Shown here: piece by piece, positions 1 through 8,018 of the stretch
Layout of the letters: each line of letters begins with the position of its first letter
How positions within the stretch are numbered: the first letter of the stretch is position 1
From: Ilumatobacter coccineus YM16-304
GTDB lineage: Bacteria; Actinomycetota; Acidimicrobiia; Acidimicrobiales; Ilumatobacteraceae
Direction: 5' to 3'
Length of the DNA stretch: 64,000 bases
Assembly (NCBI RefSeq): GCF_000348785.1
Contig: NC_020520.1
Span: forward strand, 2,418,001-2,482,000
Translations under genes and position numbers: made by a program
Notes under the pieces: model-generated
What the model saw: the letters and a program-made list of their open reading frames with translations, nothing else
Told to the model about the DNA's origin: nothing
Database searches by the model: none

Positions 1-230
1 AGTGTGACGCAACGGTGGACGACACCGAGCGCGCCGCTTGCTACAACGAGCTCGACCGCTACGTGACGACGCTGGAAATGGACCCCGAGAACGGTCTGTT
101 CATGCTCCCGCTCACGCAGAAGCCGTCGTTCTACGGCTACACCTCGGACCTCGCGTCCGCTGGTGTCGCTCCCGACGCACAGCTTGCTGGCCCGCTGACC
201 AACGTCGTGGACTTCGCATTCGCGAGCTGA
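1..230 (+). CDS. C-terminal end of a peptide ABC transporter substrate-binding protein (5' truncated)
   Basis: An open frame (first full codon at 3) runs in from outside the window and stops at 228-230. About 75 residues are visible. The text (NELDRYV...ENGLFMLPL...KPSFYGY...LTNVVDFAF) has the flavour of the end of a family 5 extracytoplasmic solute-binding protein. The stronger reason for the call is context: two permeases and two ATPases of a peptide importer follow on the same strand. A perfect hairpin separates this gene from the permeases, so the binding protein may be the most abundant product of a partly terminated operon. The exact substrate cannot be judged from this fragment. Confidence 0.6.
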   Translation, partial: CDATVDDTERAACYNELDRYVTTLEMDPENGLFMLPLTQKPSFYGYTSDLASAGVAPDAQLAGPLTNVVDFAFAS

Positions 231-263
231 ATCGGTAACTCGATTCTCACATCGAGTTGAACG

Positions 264-312
264 GCCGGGGCCCCGCATCTGCGGGGCCCCGGCTGCACCC
301 CGGCTCGGTTTT
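264..312 (+). terminator. Strong hairpin terminator/attenuator after the binding-protein gene
   Basis: A perfect 13-bp GC-rich stem (264-276 with 281-293) closes a 4-nt ATCT loop. A short T run follows at 309-312. It lies between the binding-protein stop codon and the first permease, a usual place for an operon attenuator that lets the binding protein be made in excess. Confidence 0.75.
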
Positions 313-353
313 GTCAACCCGTCCCTTCTCAGCGATCTAGGGTTCCCAGCACT

Positions 354-1310
354 GTGTTCGCATACATCACCAGGCGATTGCTCGCGACGATTCCGTTGCT
401 GATGATCGCTCTCTACCTCGTCCACGTCGGCATCTCGTTCACCGTTGATCCACGTGCAGACTTCTATCTCTGTCTCCCTCGCTGCCAAGACGGCTTCGAC
501 CAGATCACCGAGCAGTACCAGCTCGACGTCAACATCTGGGTCCGTCCGTTCACCTGGTTCGGCAACATCCTCGGGGGAGACCTCGGGTTCTCGTCGTCGG
601 TCGGCGAGCCCGTCACCGACGTCATGCGGTCACGTGTGTGGAACACCGCCATGGTCGCCATCCCCGCCTTCGTCGTGAGCGCGATCTTCGCACTGCTCCT
701 GTCGGTGTACTCGGCTCGCAACCAGTACTCGAAGGGCGACTACGCCTTCACCGGCCTCGCCTTCATCGGCCTGGCCTTCCCGTCGTTCGTGCTCGCACTG
801 GTCATCCAGAACATCTTCGGTGTGCAGTTCGAGAACTGGACGGGCTTCAAGCCGTTCAACACCGGCCGCAAGACCAACGAGAACCTGCTGCAACTGTTGC
901 GTGACATCACGTTGCCGGCGCTGTCGCTCTCGATCCTGTTCATCTCGGCCGACAGTCGTTTCGGTCGTGCCTCCATGCTCGAAACGCTCAACCAGGACTA
1001 CATCCGCACCGCTCGGGCCAAGGGACTCACCGAGCGGACGGTCGTGTGGAAGCACGCGCTGCGCAATGCGCTGATTCCGCTCGTCACGCTTTGGGCGCTC
1101 AACTTCTCGGCGCTGATGGGTGGCTCGATCGTCACCGAATCCATCTTCTCGTGGCCCGGCATCGGCCAGGTGTTCTTGCGAGCGCTGCCCGACGCCGACA
1201 TCGACCTCGTGCTGGCGATCGTGTTGTTCACCGGCATCGTCGTGGTCGTGATGAACCTGCTCGCCGACGTGTTGTACGGCATCCTCGACCCTCGAATCCG
1301 ATTGGACTGA
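354..1310 (+). CDS. Peptide ABC transporter permease, DppB/OppB type
   Basis: This 318-residue membrane protein is the first of two channel subunits of an oligopeptide/dipeptide importer. One transmembrane segment lies at about residues 9-30, followed by an extracytoplasmic stretch and then the five-helix transport core. The EAA loop that docks on the ATPase is visible as the segment around YIRTARAKGL (about residues 213-222), a hallmark of BPD_transp_1 permeases. The C-terminus ILDPRIRLD is typical of DppB. The start is GTG at 354, with no strong ribosome-binding site. The next permease begins 3 nt after the stop, so translation is probably coupled. Confidence 0.9.
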   Translation: MFAYITRRLLATIPLLMIALYLVHVGISFTVDPRADFYLCLPRCQDGFDQITEQYQLDVNIWVRPFTWFGNILGGDLGFSSSVGEPVTDVMRSRVWNTAMVAIPAFVVSAIFALLLSVYSARNQYSKGDYAFTGLAFIGLAFPSFVLALVIQNIFGVQFENWTGFKPFNTGRKTNENLLQLLRDITLPALSLSILFISADSRFGRASMLETLNQDYIRTARAKGLTERTVVWKHALRNALIPLVTLWALNFSALMGGSIVTESIFSWPGIGQVFLRALPDADIDLVLAIVLFTGIVVVVMNLLADVLYGILDPRIRLD

Positions 1311-1313
1311 CCG

Positions 1314-2327
1314 ATGGCCGGTACAGAAATTCGCTCGACGGGCCTCAGTGAGATCGAGGCGCCGTCCTCCGTCGCCGAGGTGGCCGACGCCGCCGACCTC
1401 GAAGGTCTCAGTGACAAGCCGAAGTCGTTCGGCAGGCTTGCCTGGGAACGCTTCCTCAATCACCGTCTCGCCCTCGTCGGGGCCGTGGGCCTCGTGGTCA
1501 TCGTGCTGCTGTTCTTCCTGGCGCCGTACTTCAGCGACTACGGAGTCGCCGACCGCAACGTGCGCGATCGTCTGCTCGGTCCGTCGTGGGACCATCCGTT
1601 CGGCACCGACGAGATCGGTCGCGACCTGTTCGTGAGGACCGCCGCCGGTGGTCGCTACTCGCTGCAGATCGGTCTGTTCGCCGCGGTCATCTCGACGATG
1701 ATCGGCACGCTGCTCGGCGCGGTCAGTGGCTACTTCGGCCGCTGGGTCGACGTCGTCGTGTCGCAGTTGGTCAACCTGCTGCTCATCGTGCCGGCGCTCA
1801 TCATCCTGTCGGTGTTCGCGCTGCGTTTCGGCGGCACGGCGATCAGCCTGGCGTTGATCCTGGCCGGCTTGCTCTGGACTCGTATCGCTCGCGTCGTGCG
1901 CGGCGTGGTGCTCGCGATCAAGGAGCAGGAGTACATCATGGCGGCGCGTGCTGCCGGGGCGTCGCACTGGCGCATCATCTTCCGGCACCTGCTCCCGAAC
2001 GTCATGGGCGCCATCGCCGTCGAGGTGACGCTGTTGCTCGGCACGGTCATCGTGCTCGAGTCGACGCTGTCGTTCCTCGGCCTGGGCGTCAAGCCACCGA
2101 ACACATCGCTCGGCACGCTCGTGCGTGACGCGAAGGGTTCGATCGACAGCGATCCGCTCCGCGTGCTCATGCCCGGTATCTGGATCGTGTTGATCGTGTT
2201 GTGTGTGAACTTCCTCGGTGACGGTCTGCGCGATGCGCTCGATCCGCGGTCGAAGGCCGAAGGCAACAAGCCGGTCAAAGCAGAGAGCACCGAAGCGAAC
2301 GTGACGCAGGAACAGGTGGGGCCATGA
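1314..2327 (+). CDS. Peptide ABC transporter permease, DppC/OppC type
   Basis: The second channel subunit has 337 residues. It carries the N-terminal OppC-like segment (a cytoplasmic leader of about 55 residues, then a first membrane helix near 58-77). Next come the sequence HPFGTDEIGRD and a permease core with the EAA loop YIMAARAAGA near residues 205-214. HPFGTDxxGRD is characteristic of DppC-type subunits. The C-terminus DGLRDALDPR followed by a charged tail is also typical. The stop overlaps the start of the first ATPase by 4 nt (ATGA), which indicates coupled expression. The N-terminal extension, rich in Glu/Asp/Ser, is longer than in E. coli DppC. Confidence 0.92.
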   Translation: MAGTEIRSTGLSEIEAPSSVAEVADAADLEGLSDKPKSFGRLAWERFLNHRLALVGAVGLVVIVLLFFLAPYFSDYGVADRNVRDRLLGPSWDHPFGTDEIGRDLFVRTAAGGRYSLQIGLFAAVISTMIGTLLGAVSGYFGRWVDVVVSQLVNLLLIVPALIILSVFALRFGGTAISLALILAGLLWTRIARVVRGVVLAIKEQEYIMAARAAGASHWRIIFRHLLPNVMGAIAVEVTLLLGTVIVLESTLSFLGLGVKPPNTSLGTLVRDAKGSIDSDPLRVLMPGIWIVLIVLCVNFLGDGLRDALDPRSKAEGNKPVKAESTEANVTQEQVGP

Positions 2328-3319
2328 CGACAGAACCACTTCTCAAGGTCGACAACATGTCGGTCGGCTTCCACACCAAGTCGGGTGTGGTCCGTGCCGT
2401 TCGCGACATGAGCTTCGAGATCAACCCGGGCGAAGTGCTCGCGGTGGTCGGCGAATCGGGGTCGGGCAAGTCGGTGACGGCGTTGGCGTTGATGCAGTTG
2501 CATCCGCGGAACACCGAGATCGGCGGGTCGGCGATGTTTCAGGGCATGGACCTGCTGTCGATGACCGACAACGAGATGCGCAACATCCGTGGACGCGACA
2601 TCGCCATGATCTTCCAGGACCCGATGACGGCGATGAACCCGGTGTTCACCGTGGGTGAGCAGATCGTCGAGGCGATCCGCATCCACAACGCCGACGTCAC
2701 CAAGGAAGCGGCGTGGAGCCGCGCGGTCGATCTGTTGCAGATGGTCGGTGTGCCCGAACCGAAGCGACGGGCATCGCAGTACCCGCACGAGTACTCGGGT
2801 GGCATGCGTCAGCGAGCCATGATCGCGATGGCGATCTCCAACGACCCGTTGCTGCTCATCGCCGACGAGCCCACCACGGCGCTCGACGTCACCGTGCAGG
2901 CCCAGGTGATGGAAGTGCTGCACGAGGTGCAGGCCCAGACCGGATCAGCGATGATGCTGATCACCCACGACCTGGGCCTCGTCGCCGGGTCGGCCGACCG
3001 TGTGCAGGTCATGTACGCGAGTCGCCTCATGGAGACCGGGTCGATCGACAAGATCTTCTACGAGTCCCGCAACCCGTACACGCGTGCGCTGCTCGAGTCG
3101 ATTCCCGACCTCGAGGGCACCAAAGAGACGCTCGAACCGATTCCGGGCAACCCGCCGAGCCTGCTCAACCCGCCGTCGGGCTGTGCGTTCCGACCGCGCT
3201 GCACGATGTCGATTCCGGCGTGCGCCGAGACCGAGCCGACCCTCGTGACGGTCGGTGAACAGCACGCGAGCCGTTGCTTGCGGGTCGACGACATCGAGAT
3301 GACAGGAGCCCCGGCATGA
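2324..3319 (+). CDS. Peptide ABC transporter ATP-binding protein, DppD/OppD type
   Basis: This 331-residue cytoplasmic ATPase energises the importer. Visible motifs are Walker A GESGSGKS (about residues 44-51), the ABC signature YSGGMRQR, Walker B LLIADEPT and the switch His in ITHDLG. The C-terminal oligopeptide/dipeptide domain holds the Cys-containing pattern GCAFRPRC...C...C, which in DppD/OppD homologues forms a metal-binding extension. It overlaps the preceding permease and the following ATPase by 4 nt each, so the four genes form one translational unit. Confidence 0.94.
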   Translation: MTTEPLLKVDNMSVGFHTKSGVVRAVRDMSFEINPGEVLAVVGESGSGKSVTALALMQLHPRNTEIGGSAMFQGMDLLSMTDNEMRNIRGRDIAMIFQDPMTAMNPVFTVGEQIVEAIRIHNADVTKEAAWSRAVDLLQMVGVPEPKRRASQYPHEYSGGMRQRAMIAMAISNDPLLLIADEPTTALDVTVQAQVMEVLHEVQAQTGSAMMLITHDLGLVAGSADRVQVMYASRLMETGSIDKIFYESRNPYTRALLESIPDLEGTKETLEPIPGNPPSLLNPPSGCAFRPRCTMSIPACAETEPTLVTVGEQHASRCLRVDDIEMTGAPA

Positions 3320-4404
3320 CGATGATCGACGATTCCGACCGCATGGCGTCGCTCGCCAGCGACGGACGTGAGCCGCTGCTGCGTGTTCGCAACCTGGTCA
3401 AGGAGTTCCCGATCCGGGCGGGCGTGTTCCGCCGCCAGGTCGGTGCCGTGCAGGCCGTGAGCGACGTGTCGTTCGACCTGTACCCGCAGGAGACGCTGGG
3501 CGTCGTGGGCGAGTCGGGCTGCGGCAAGAGCACGCTCGGCCGTTCGCTGCTGCGACTGATCGAACCGACGTCGGGCGATGTGCTGTTCGGCGACGAAGAC
3601 GTGACCGAGGCGTCGAAGTCTCGTCTCCGTGAGCTCCGACGAGACCTCCAGATGGTCTTCCAGGACCCGTATGCGTCGCTCAACCCGCGTCTGCCGATCC
3701 GTGACATCATCGGCGAGCCGATGCGGATCCACGGGGTGGGTCGTACCGAATCGCGCCAGCGTGTCGGTGACCTGCTCAAGCGCGTGGGTCTGTTGCCCGA
3801 ACACGGCAACCGCTACCCGCACGAGTTCTCGGGCGGCCAACGTCAGCGCATCGGTATCGCACGTTCGTTGGCGCTGCGCCCGAAGGTGATCGTGCTCGAC
3901 GAGCCGGTGTCGGCGCTCGACGTGTCGATCCAGGCCCAGGTGCTCAACCTGCTCGACGAGATCCAGGACGAGTTCGACCTCAGTTTCATCTTCATCGCCC
4001 ACGACCTGTCGGTGGTGCGTCACACGAGCGATCGCGTGGCCGTGATGTACCTCGGTCGCTTGGCCGAGGTGGCCGATCGTGACTCGCTCTACGACGCTCC
4101 TGCCCATCCGTACACGGCGTCGTTGCTGTCGGCGGTGCCCGTGGCCGATCCGCGTCGCGAGCGTTCGCGCAAGCGGATCATCCTGCAAGGTGACGTGCCG
4201 AGCCCGTCGAACCCGCCGTCGGGTTGCCGGTTCCACCCGCGCTGCCCGATCGCGCAGGATCGCTGCAAGACCGAGACGCCGGTGCTCACCGACGTGTCGC
4301 CGACGCAGCAGGTGGCGTGCCACTTCCCGTTGCTGAACGGCGAGCCGTTGCTCACGCGTATCCAAGACATGGGTCGCGAGAGCGACGTCGTCACCACCGG
4401 CTGA
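3316..4404 (+). CDS. Peptide ABC transporter ATP-binding protein, DppF/OppF type
   Basis: The second ATPase subunit has 362 residues. Walker A is GESGCGKS, the signature is FSGGQRQR, Walker B is VIVLDEPV and the H-loop is IAHDLS. The C-terminal oligopeptide domain keeps the Cys cluster GCRFHPRCP...C...C. The chosen start is ATG at 3316 because an AGGAG ribosome-binding site lies at 3304-3308 and the codon overlaps the previous stop as ATGA. An upstream in-frame codon at 3274 would add 14 low-complexity residues and has no such signal. This closes the importer operon. Confidence 0.93.
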   Translation: MTMIDDSDRMASLASDGREPLLRVRNLVKEFPIRAGVFRRQVGAVQAVSDVSFDLYPQETLGVVGESGCGKSTLGRSLLRLIEPTSGDVLFGDEDVTEASKSRLRELRRDLQMVFQDPYASLNPRLPIRDIIGEPMRIHGVGRTESRQRVGDLLKRVGLLPEHGNRYPHEFSGGQRQRIGIARSLALRPKVIVLDEPVSALDVSIQAQVLNLLDEIQDEFDLSFIFIAHDLSVVRHTSDRVAVMYLGRLAEVADRDSLYDAPAHPYTASLLSAVPVADPRRERSRKRIILQGDVPSPSNPPSGCRFHPRCPIAQDRCKTETPVLTDVSPTQQVACHFPLLNGEPLLTRIQDMGRESDVVTTG

Positions 4405-4420
4405 GCCGAACCGGGCGCAC

Positions 4421-4939
4421 ATGGCCGACGGCGCCAGCATCACGCTGCATTCGTCGTGGCGCGGCATCATCACGTCGTCGCTGGGCGCTCTCATGGTGTT
4501 CGGCGTCGGTTCCGCAGCGGTGTTCGCGTCGGGCCTGAGTGTCGTGACCGGCATCATCGCCGCGGTCGGGTTGCTGCTGGTGCTCGGTGTCGCGGTCGAC
4601 TATCCGCTTCGCTCGACGTTCGACGCCGAGGGTGTGACGCGCCGGGCGATGCTGCGCAGCCACCGTTTGGCGTGGAGCGACGTTCGTCAACTGTCGCGAA
4701 CTCGCCCGAGTGTGGCGAGCATGCGACGACTGCAGCACGGTGGGCTCATCGCGCTCGTGGGCAAGCGTCGCTATCTGCTGGTCGACCAGGCGGAGTCGGG
4801 CGCCGAACACGACGAGCTCGATGCGGTGCTCGGCGAGCGGGGCGACGAGATCGGGTTCGACGAAGTGATCCGGCCGGGCGACGACGTGGCGCCGACCTGG
4901 ATCTACCGCAGCAAACGGTGGCAACCACCGACGTCCTGA
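4421..4939 (+). CDS. Small membrane protein with a bacterial PH-like domain
   Basis: This 172-residue protein begins 16 nt after the importer operon. Two hydrophobic helices lie at about residues 16-36 and 39-58 with almost no loop. A soluble part of about 110 residues follows; its start (DYPLRSTFDAEGVTRR...LAWSDVRQL) reads like the bPH/PH_6 fold of actinobacterial membrane proteins, where a beta strand with a Trp and a Val-Arg pair is common. No catalytic motif is visible. Function is unknown; a role in membrane or envelope organisation is only a guess. The family assignment is moderate, while the reading frame is secure because codon use matches its neighbours. Confidence 0.6.
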   Translation: MADGASITLHSSWRGIITSSLGALMVFGVGSAAVFASGLSVVTGIIAAVGLLLVLGVAVDYPLRSTFDAEGVTRRAMLRSHRLAWSDVRQLSRTRPSVASMRRLQHGGLIALVGKRRYLLVDQAESGAEHDELDAVLGERGDEIGFDEVIRPGDDVAPTWIYRSKRWQPPTS

Positions 4940-4954
4940 CCCGATCCATCCCCG

Positions 4955-4994
4955 CCGACCTGGTTATTTCCATCCCGGATGGAAATCACCAGGT
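4955..4994. repeat. Intergenic palindrome, member of a dispersed repeat family
   Basis: Two 18-nt arms (4958-4975 and 4977-4994) pair with one mismatch around a single central C. The left half, starting CCGACCTGGT and ending CCATCCCGGAT, is nearly identical to sequences at 17069-17092 and 17165-17189 (2-4 differences). It sits between the PH-like gene and secG and could also act as a terminator, although no T run follows. Confidence 0.7.
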
Positions 4995-5056
4995 TGTGCG
5001 GAGTGGGCTCGGCGTTGCCGCCGGGGATTCGCTGCGAGCCGCTAGGATCTCTGCTC

Positions 5057-5299
5057 GTGCGTGACGTCTTTCTCTACATCACTCTGGTGCTCAATGTCGT
5101 CTCGATGATCGGCCTGATCGCCGGCATCTTGATGCACAGCGGTCGGGGTGGCGGCTTGTCCGACATGTTCGGCGGCGGCGGGGGAGCGGCACTCGGGTCG
5201 ACGGCTGCCGAGCGCAACCTGAACCGGATCACGTTCGTGGCCGCGCTCGTGTGGATCTTCTCGCTGGTCGCGTTCACGTTCTTCCTCGAACGAGTCTGA
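5057..5299 (+). CDS. secG: Preprotein translocase subunit SecG
   Basis: An 80-residue inner-membrane protein of the SecYEG translocon. Two hydrophobic helices (about residues 4-24 and 54-74) flank a Gly-rich loop with GRGGGLSDMFGGG, the usual SecG signature. Length fits actinobacterial SecG. The start is the GTG at 5057. An ATG at 4979 would add 26 residues encoded by the upstream palindrome and has no homology-like character. A TAGGAT box at 5043-5048 places transcription initiation almost on the GTG, so the mRNA is probably leaderless. A tRNA-Leu gene follows on the same strand, an arrangement I also recall from other actinobacteria. Confidence 0.88.
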   Translation: MRDVFLYITLVLNVVSMIGLIAGILMHSGRGGGLSDMFGGGGGAALGSTAAERNLNRITFVAALVWIFSLVAFTFFLERV

Positions 5300-5311
5300 T
5301 CGCACATCTCA

Positions 5312-5340
5312 GGTGGACGCTGCCTCGGTAGCGGCTATCA
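5312..5340 (+). promoter_or_regulatory. Possible promoter of the tRNA-Leu gene
   Basis: A TATCAT box (5335-5340) is preceded, at 17-nt spacing, by GTGGAC (5312-5317), a loose match to TTGACA. Initiation near 5347 would precede the mature tRNA 5' end by about 25 nt. Confidence 0.4.
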
Positions 5341-5372
5341 TCTGTTCCCGCACATCGTGCGAAACACCACTT

Positions 5373-5462
5373 GTCGAAGTGGCGGAATTGGCAGACGCGC
5401 TAGCTTGAGGTGCTAGTGCCCTATTAATGGGCGTGTGGGTTCAAGTCCCATCTTCGACACCA
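5373..5462 (+). tRNA. tRNA-Leu (anticodon GAG)
   Basis: The 7-bp acceptor stem GTCGAAG/CTTCGAC (5373-5379 with 5452-5458) is perfect. The anticodon stem CTAGC/GCTAG closes the loop TTGAGGT, giving anticodon GAG, which reads CUC and CUU leucine codons. A long variable arm (class II tRNA) lies between the anticodon stem and the TTCAAGT T-loop. The discriminator A is at 5459 and CCA is encoded at 5460-5462. All features are consistent with a functional class II tRNA-Leu. Confidence 0.97.
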
Positions 5463-5474
5463 AAGAAATTCGTT

Positions 5475-5510
5475 GTTGACCAGGGCTTCGGCCCTGGTCG
5501 ACGGCTTTTT
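5475..5510 (+). terminator. Rho-independent terminator of the tRNA-Leu transcript
   Basis: A 12-bp stem with one G-T pair and a TTCG tetraloop (loop at 5487-5490) is followed by five T residues at 5506-5510. This is the clearest intrinsic terminator in the window. Confidence 0.88.
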
Positions 5511-5576
5511 CGGGTGGAACAACGGCGGCGGCGCGTGACGGCACGCACTCGCCCCGTCTCGTTGACATACTGAGGT

Positions 5577-6002
5577 ATGGCTTCGCTTGCAGATGAACGG
5601 ATTCGCGACTTTCTCTCCACGGGCACACGGACCGGGAAGATCGCCTGGGTGGCCAGCAGCGGTGCGCCACACGTGGCGCCGATCTGGTTCGTGCTCGACG
5701 GCGACGACGTCGTGTTCAACACGCACTCCAGCAGCGGCAAGGGCAAGGCGCTCGCACGCGAAGGGCGAGCATCGCTCGTCGTCGACGACCAGACGCCGCC
5801 GTTCTCGTTCGTCAAGGTCGACGGGCCGGTCACCATCTCCGACGACCTCGACGAGGTCCGGCGTTTCGCGACGCTCATCGGCGGTCGCTACATGGGCCAG
5901 GACCGGGCCGAGGAATACGGCGAGCGCAACGGAGTCGACGGCGAACTCGTCGTCCGACTCCACGCCGCCAAGGTGACCGCCGGCTTCGACGTCGCCGACT
6001 GA
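5577..6002 (+). CDS. PPOX-family, probably F420-dependent, oxidoreductase
   Basis: A 141-residue split-barrel protein of the pyridoxamine-phosphate-oxidase-like superfamily. The pattern GKIAWVASSGAPHVAPIWFVLDGDDVVFNT is that of the actinobacterial class often annotated as PPOX F420-dependent enzymes: strand, small-residue turn, then (A/V)xPxW(F/Y). The stretch SGKGKALAREGRASLVVDD supplies the Lys/Arg cluster that in relatives contacts the cofactor phosphate. Such proteins reduce small molecules (biliverdin, nitro compounds, unknowns) or bind flavin/F420. The cofactor cannot be told from sequence alone. The start ATG lies 5 nt after a CATACT box and may be leaderless. It is monocistronic, between the tRNA and the cyclase gene. 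Confidence 0.78.
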   Translation: MASLADERIRDFLSTGTRTGKIAWVASSGAPHVAPIWFVLDGDDVVFNTHSSSGKGKALAREGRASLVVDDQTPPFSFVKVDGPVTISDDLDEVRRFATLIGGRYMGQDRAEEYGERNGVDGELVVRLHAAKVTAGFDVAD

Positions 6003-6106
6003 GTTGCGCGTGACGTCCGCGTCGCACCTGGTCGAACAGGTCGTGCGGCCACGACGGCGTGAGTCGAATCGACCACGAATCGCTTGACGCACTGACGATT
6101 GTTGGT

Positions 6107-6133
6107 CTCAAGTCGCTGTTGCGTCGACCGATG
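6107..6133 (+). promoter_or_regulatory. FliA/WhiG-like promoter candidate before the diguanylate cyclase gene
   Basis: CTCA at 6107-6110 and ACCGATG at 6127-6133 are separated by 16 nt. The -10-like box ends 8 nt before the ATG at 6142. The same signal, with 17-nt spacing, precedes four genes of the polysaccharide locus. Confidence 0.5.
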
Positions 6134-6141
6134 CAACATCG

Positions 6142-7206
6142 ATGTCCGCTTCGCCCAACATGCCCACGGGGCGACTCAATCGGACAGCGCTCACCTGGGT
6201 GATCGTCTCGGTGCTGGTGGTCACGCCGCTCGAAACGGTCGCACTCGACACCCGGGTTGCGCTCCTGACGCTTCCGTTCCGGGCCGGGGCGTTGCTCGTC
6301 AATCTGTATCTGCTGCGCACCGGTCGCATCGGACCGATCGGGTGCGGCCGGGCCTTCCTCGCTCAGGGCCTGCTCACCATGGTCGGATGGTCGCTCGTGC
6401 TCGCACCGGACCCCGATCGAGTAGCGCTCGAAGCCGTCGCCTACGGCACGATCCTCTCGATCTTTGCGCTGATGATCGCACCCCGATCGCAACGGCGGTG
6501 GTGGGCGGCAGGCGTGGTGGCGATCGCATTGCTCCCGGCAGCGATCCATCTGATCCCCGACGACACGATCCTCTTCTTCCAAGCCTGCGCCGTGCTCATC
6601 GTTCACGGCGCCGCCATCGCCGTGCTCGACGTCCACACCCACAAGGCCGAAGAGGCCGGAGCGATGGCGTCGATCGACCCGTTGACCGGCCTGCTCAACC
6701 GGCGTTCGATGGTCAAGCGCCTCGATCAGCGCATCGCCCTCGCCGGACCCGAGGGGGAGGCGTCGAGCGTGTTGTTGATCGATCTCGACCACTTCAAGTC
6801 GATCAACGACTCTCGCGGCCATCTCGCCGGCGACGCGGCCCTCGTCGACGTGGCCGACGCGATGACCTCGACGGTGCGGCCGACCGACCAGGTCTGTCGG
6901 TGGGGCGGCGAGGAGTTCCTCGTCCTGCTGCCGGCATCCGGCCTGGCTGCTGCGACCCACACGGCCGAGCGTCTCCGCACCGTGATCGCGGGCACCGGGG
7001 TCACCGCATCGATCGGGGTGGCGGACGTACGCCGCGGCGACACGGTGTCGGAATGGGTCCGACGGGCAGACCTGGCGCTGTATGCCGCCAAGCGAGACGG
7101 TCGTAACCGCGTGTCGACCGACGTCGTACAGGTCACCCGCCGTCACGCTCGCAGCGTCGCCGACCTCGACGGCGAGCGCACGGCGGCCGGCACCACGTCC
7201 GCCTGA
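6142..7206 (+). CDS. Membrane-bound diguanylate cyclase (GGDEF protein)
   Basis: A 354-residue protein that should condense two GTP into cyclic di-GMP. The first ~170 residues form about six hydrophobic helices, a membrane sensor with no recognised domain name. A GGDEF domain follows from roughly residue 175, opening with DPLTGLLNRRSM. The active-site loop reads GGEEF, a functional variant. The sequence RPTD lies five residues before it and matches the RxxD inhibitory site, so product feedback is expected. No EAL or HD-GYP domain is attached. A promoter-like signal shared with the exopolysaccharide genes lies just upstream, which suggests it helps trigger polysaccharide production. Transcription is probably almost leaderless. 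Confidence 0.92.
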   Translation: MSASPNMPTGRLNRTALTWVIVSVLVVTPLETVALDTRVALLTLPFRAGALLVNLYLLRTGRIGPIGCGRAFLAQGLLTMVGWSLVLAPDPDRVALEAVAYGTILSIFALMIAPRSQRRWWAAGVVAIALLPAAIHLIPDDTILFFQACAVLIVHGAAIAVLDVHTHKAEEAGAMASIDPLTGLLNRRSMVKRLDQRIALAGPEGEASSVLLIDLDHFKSINDSRGHLAGDAALVDVADAMTSTVRPTDQVCRWGGEEFLVLLPASGLAAATHTAERLRTVIAGTGVTASIGVADVRRGDTVSEWVRRADLALYAAKRDGRNRVSTDVVQVTRRHARSVADLDGERTAAGTTSA

Positions 7207-7363
7207 CCGTCTCGACGACGCGTCGAGGAGGATTTCATCGAGCACGGATTGCCGCTCACCGCCGGGGAGATTGAGCGTCAAATGGGCCTGAGCAGCCGGT
7301 TCGGACGGCACCGGCCGGGCACCGACCGTTTGAATTCCGTCAAGAATGGAGAACATCCCTGTC

Positions 7364-7807
7364 ATGACCACGATCTTCGAAGCACTCCGTGAGGACCACG
7401 ACAAGCAGCGCACGCTGATCGACCTCGTCGTCAAGACCGAGGGATCGAGCGACGGCCGAAAGGAACTGTTCGACCAGCTCAAGGATGCCCTCACCGCCCA
7501 CGCCGGCGCCGAGGAGCGCTACTTCTACGTGCCGCTCATGGAGCACGACCTCACCCAGGAGCACGCCCGCCACTCCGTGTCGGAGCACAAGGAACTCGAC
7601 GACTTCATCGAGCAGCTCGAGGAGTACGACATGTCGGGTCCGCAGTGGATCCAGACCGCCAAGGAACTCGAACACCGCCTGCTGCACCACCTCGAGGAAG
7701 AGGAAGTCGAAGTGTTCCCACTCGCCGGCAAGGCGCTGTCGGACGACGAGAAGAATTCGCTCGCCGAGGAGTACCGCTCCGACATGGAGCGTCGCGACTC
7801 GCAGTGA
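7364..7807 (+). CDS. Hemerythrin-like HHE domain protein
   Basis: A 147-residue soluble four-helix protein expected to bind a di-iron centre. Candidate ligands are His in LREDHDKQR, His and Glu in HAGAEERYFY, His in HSVSEHKEL and His/Glu in EHRLLHHLEEEE. Such HHE proteins handle oxygen, NO or iron; the role here is open. I prefer ATG 7364 because homologues begin with (M)xxIFEAL and GGAGA at 7348-7352 can serve as ribosome-binding site; ATG 7346 would add six residues. A long hairpin follows the stop, so the gene is probably transcribed alone. Confidence 0.82.
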   Translation: MTTIFEALREDHDKQRTLIDLVVKTEGSSDGRKELFDQLKDALTAHAGAEERYFYVPLMEHDLTQEHARHSVSEHKELDDFIEQLEEYDMSGPQWIQTAKELEHRLLHHLEEEEVEVFPLAGKALSDDEKNSLAEEYRSDMERRDSQ

Positions 7808-7813
7808 TCGATC

Positions 7814-7865
7814 GATCGTCGAGCGTCGCCGCTGTCGCCCAGCGCGGCAGCGGCGACCGACGATC
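7814..7865 (+). terminator. Extended hairpin after the hemerythrin gene
   Basis: An inner perfect 10-bp stem (7825-7834 with 7848-7857) is extended by an outer perfect 8-bp stem (7814-7821 with 7858-7865). There is no T run, so it is a candidate factor-assisted terminator or mRNA 3' stabiliser. Confidence 0.5.
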
Positions 7866-7914
7866 ATCGCAGGCCGGGCCACACGCGTCGACACCGAACC
7901 GGTGTGAAATCTGA

Positions 7915-8018
7915 CCGGCCCGCTCGAGCCCTCACGTACTTGGTGAGCGGCCTGTCCGCGTGCGATCTTGCAGGGAGCACGAACGTGCTCCACACCCCCA
8001 ACGCTAGGAAGATCCCGC
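7915..8018 (+). promoter_or_regulatory. Structured leader upstream of bioY
   Basis: Two hairpins can form: GGCCCGCTC pairing with GAGCGGCC across about 7917-7952, with a competing CTCAC/GTGAG pairing inside it, and GGAGCAC/GTGCTCC at 7974-7991. The AGGAAG ribosome-binding site at 8006-8011 follows. It could be a control element or only a transcription boundary. It does not match a riboswitch class I recognise. Confidence 0.25.

Noticed and set aside
630-2339. A 569-codon frame antisense to the two permeases
   Set aside because: Very rich in His, Glu, Asp and Arg with no domain pattern. The permease frames on the other strand have clear family motifs and coupled starts.
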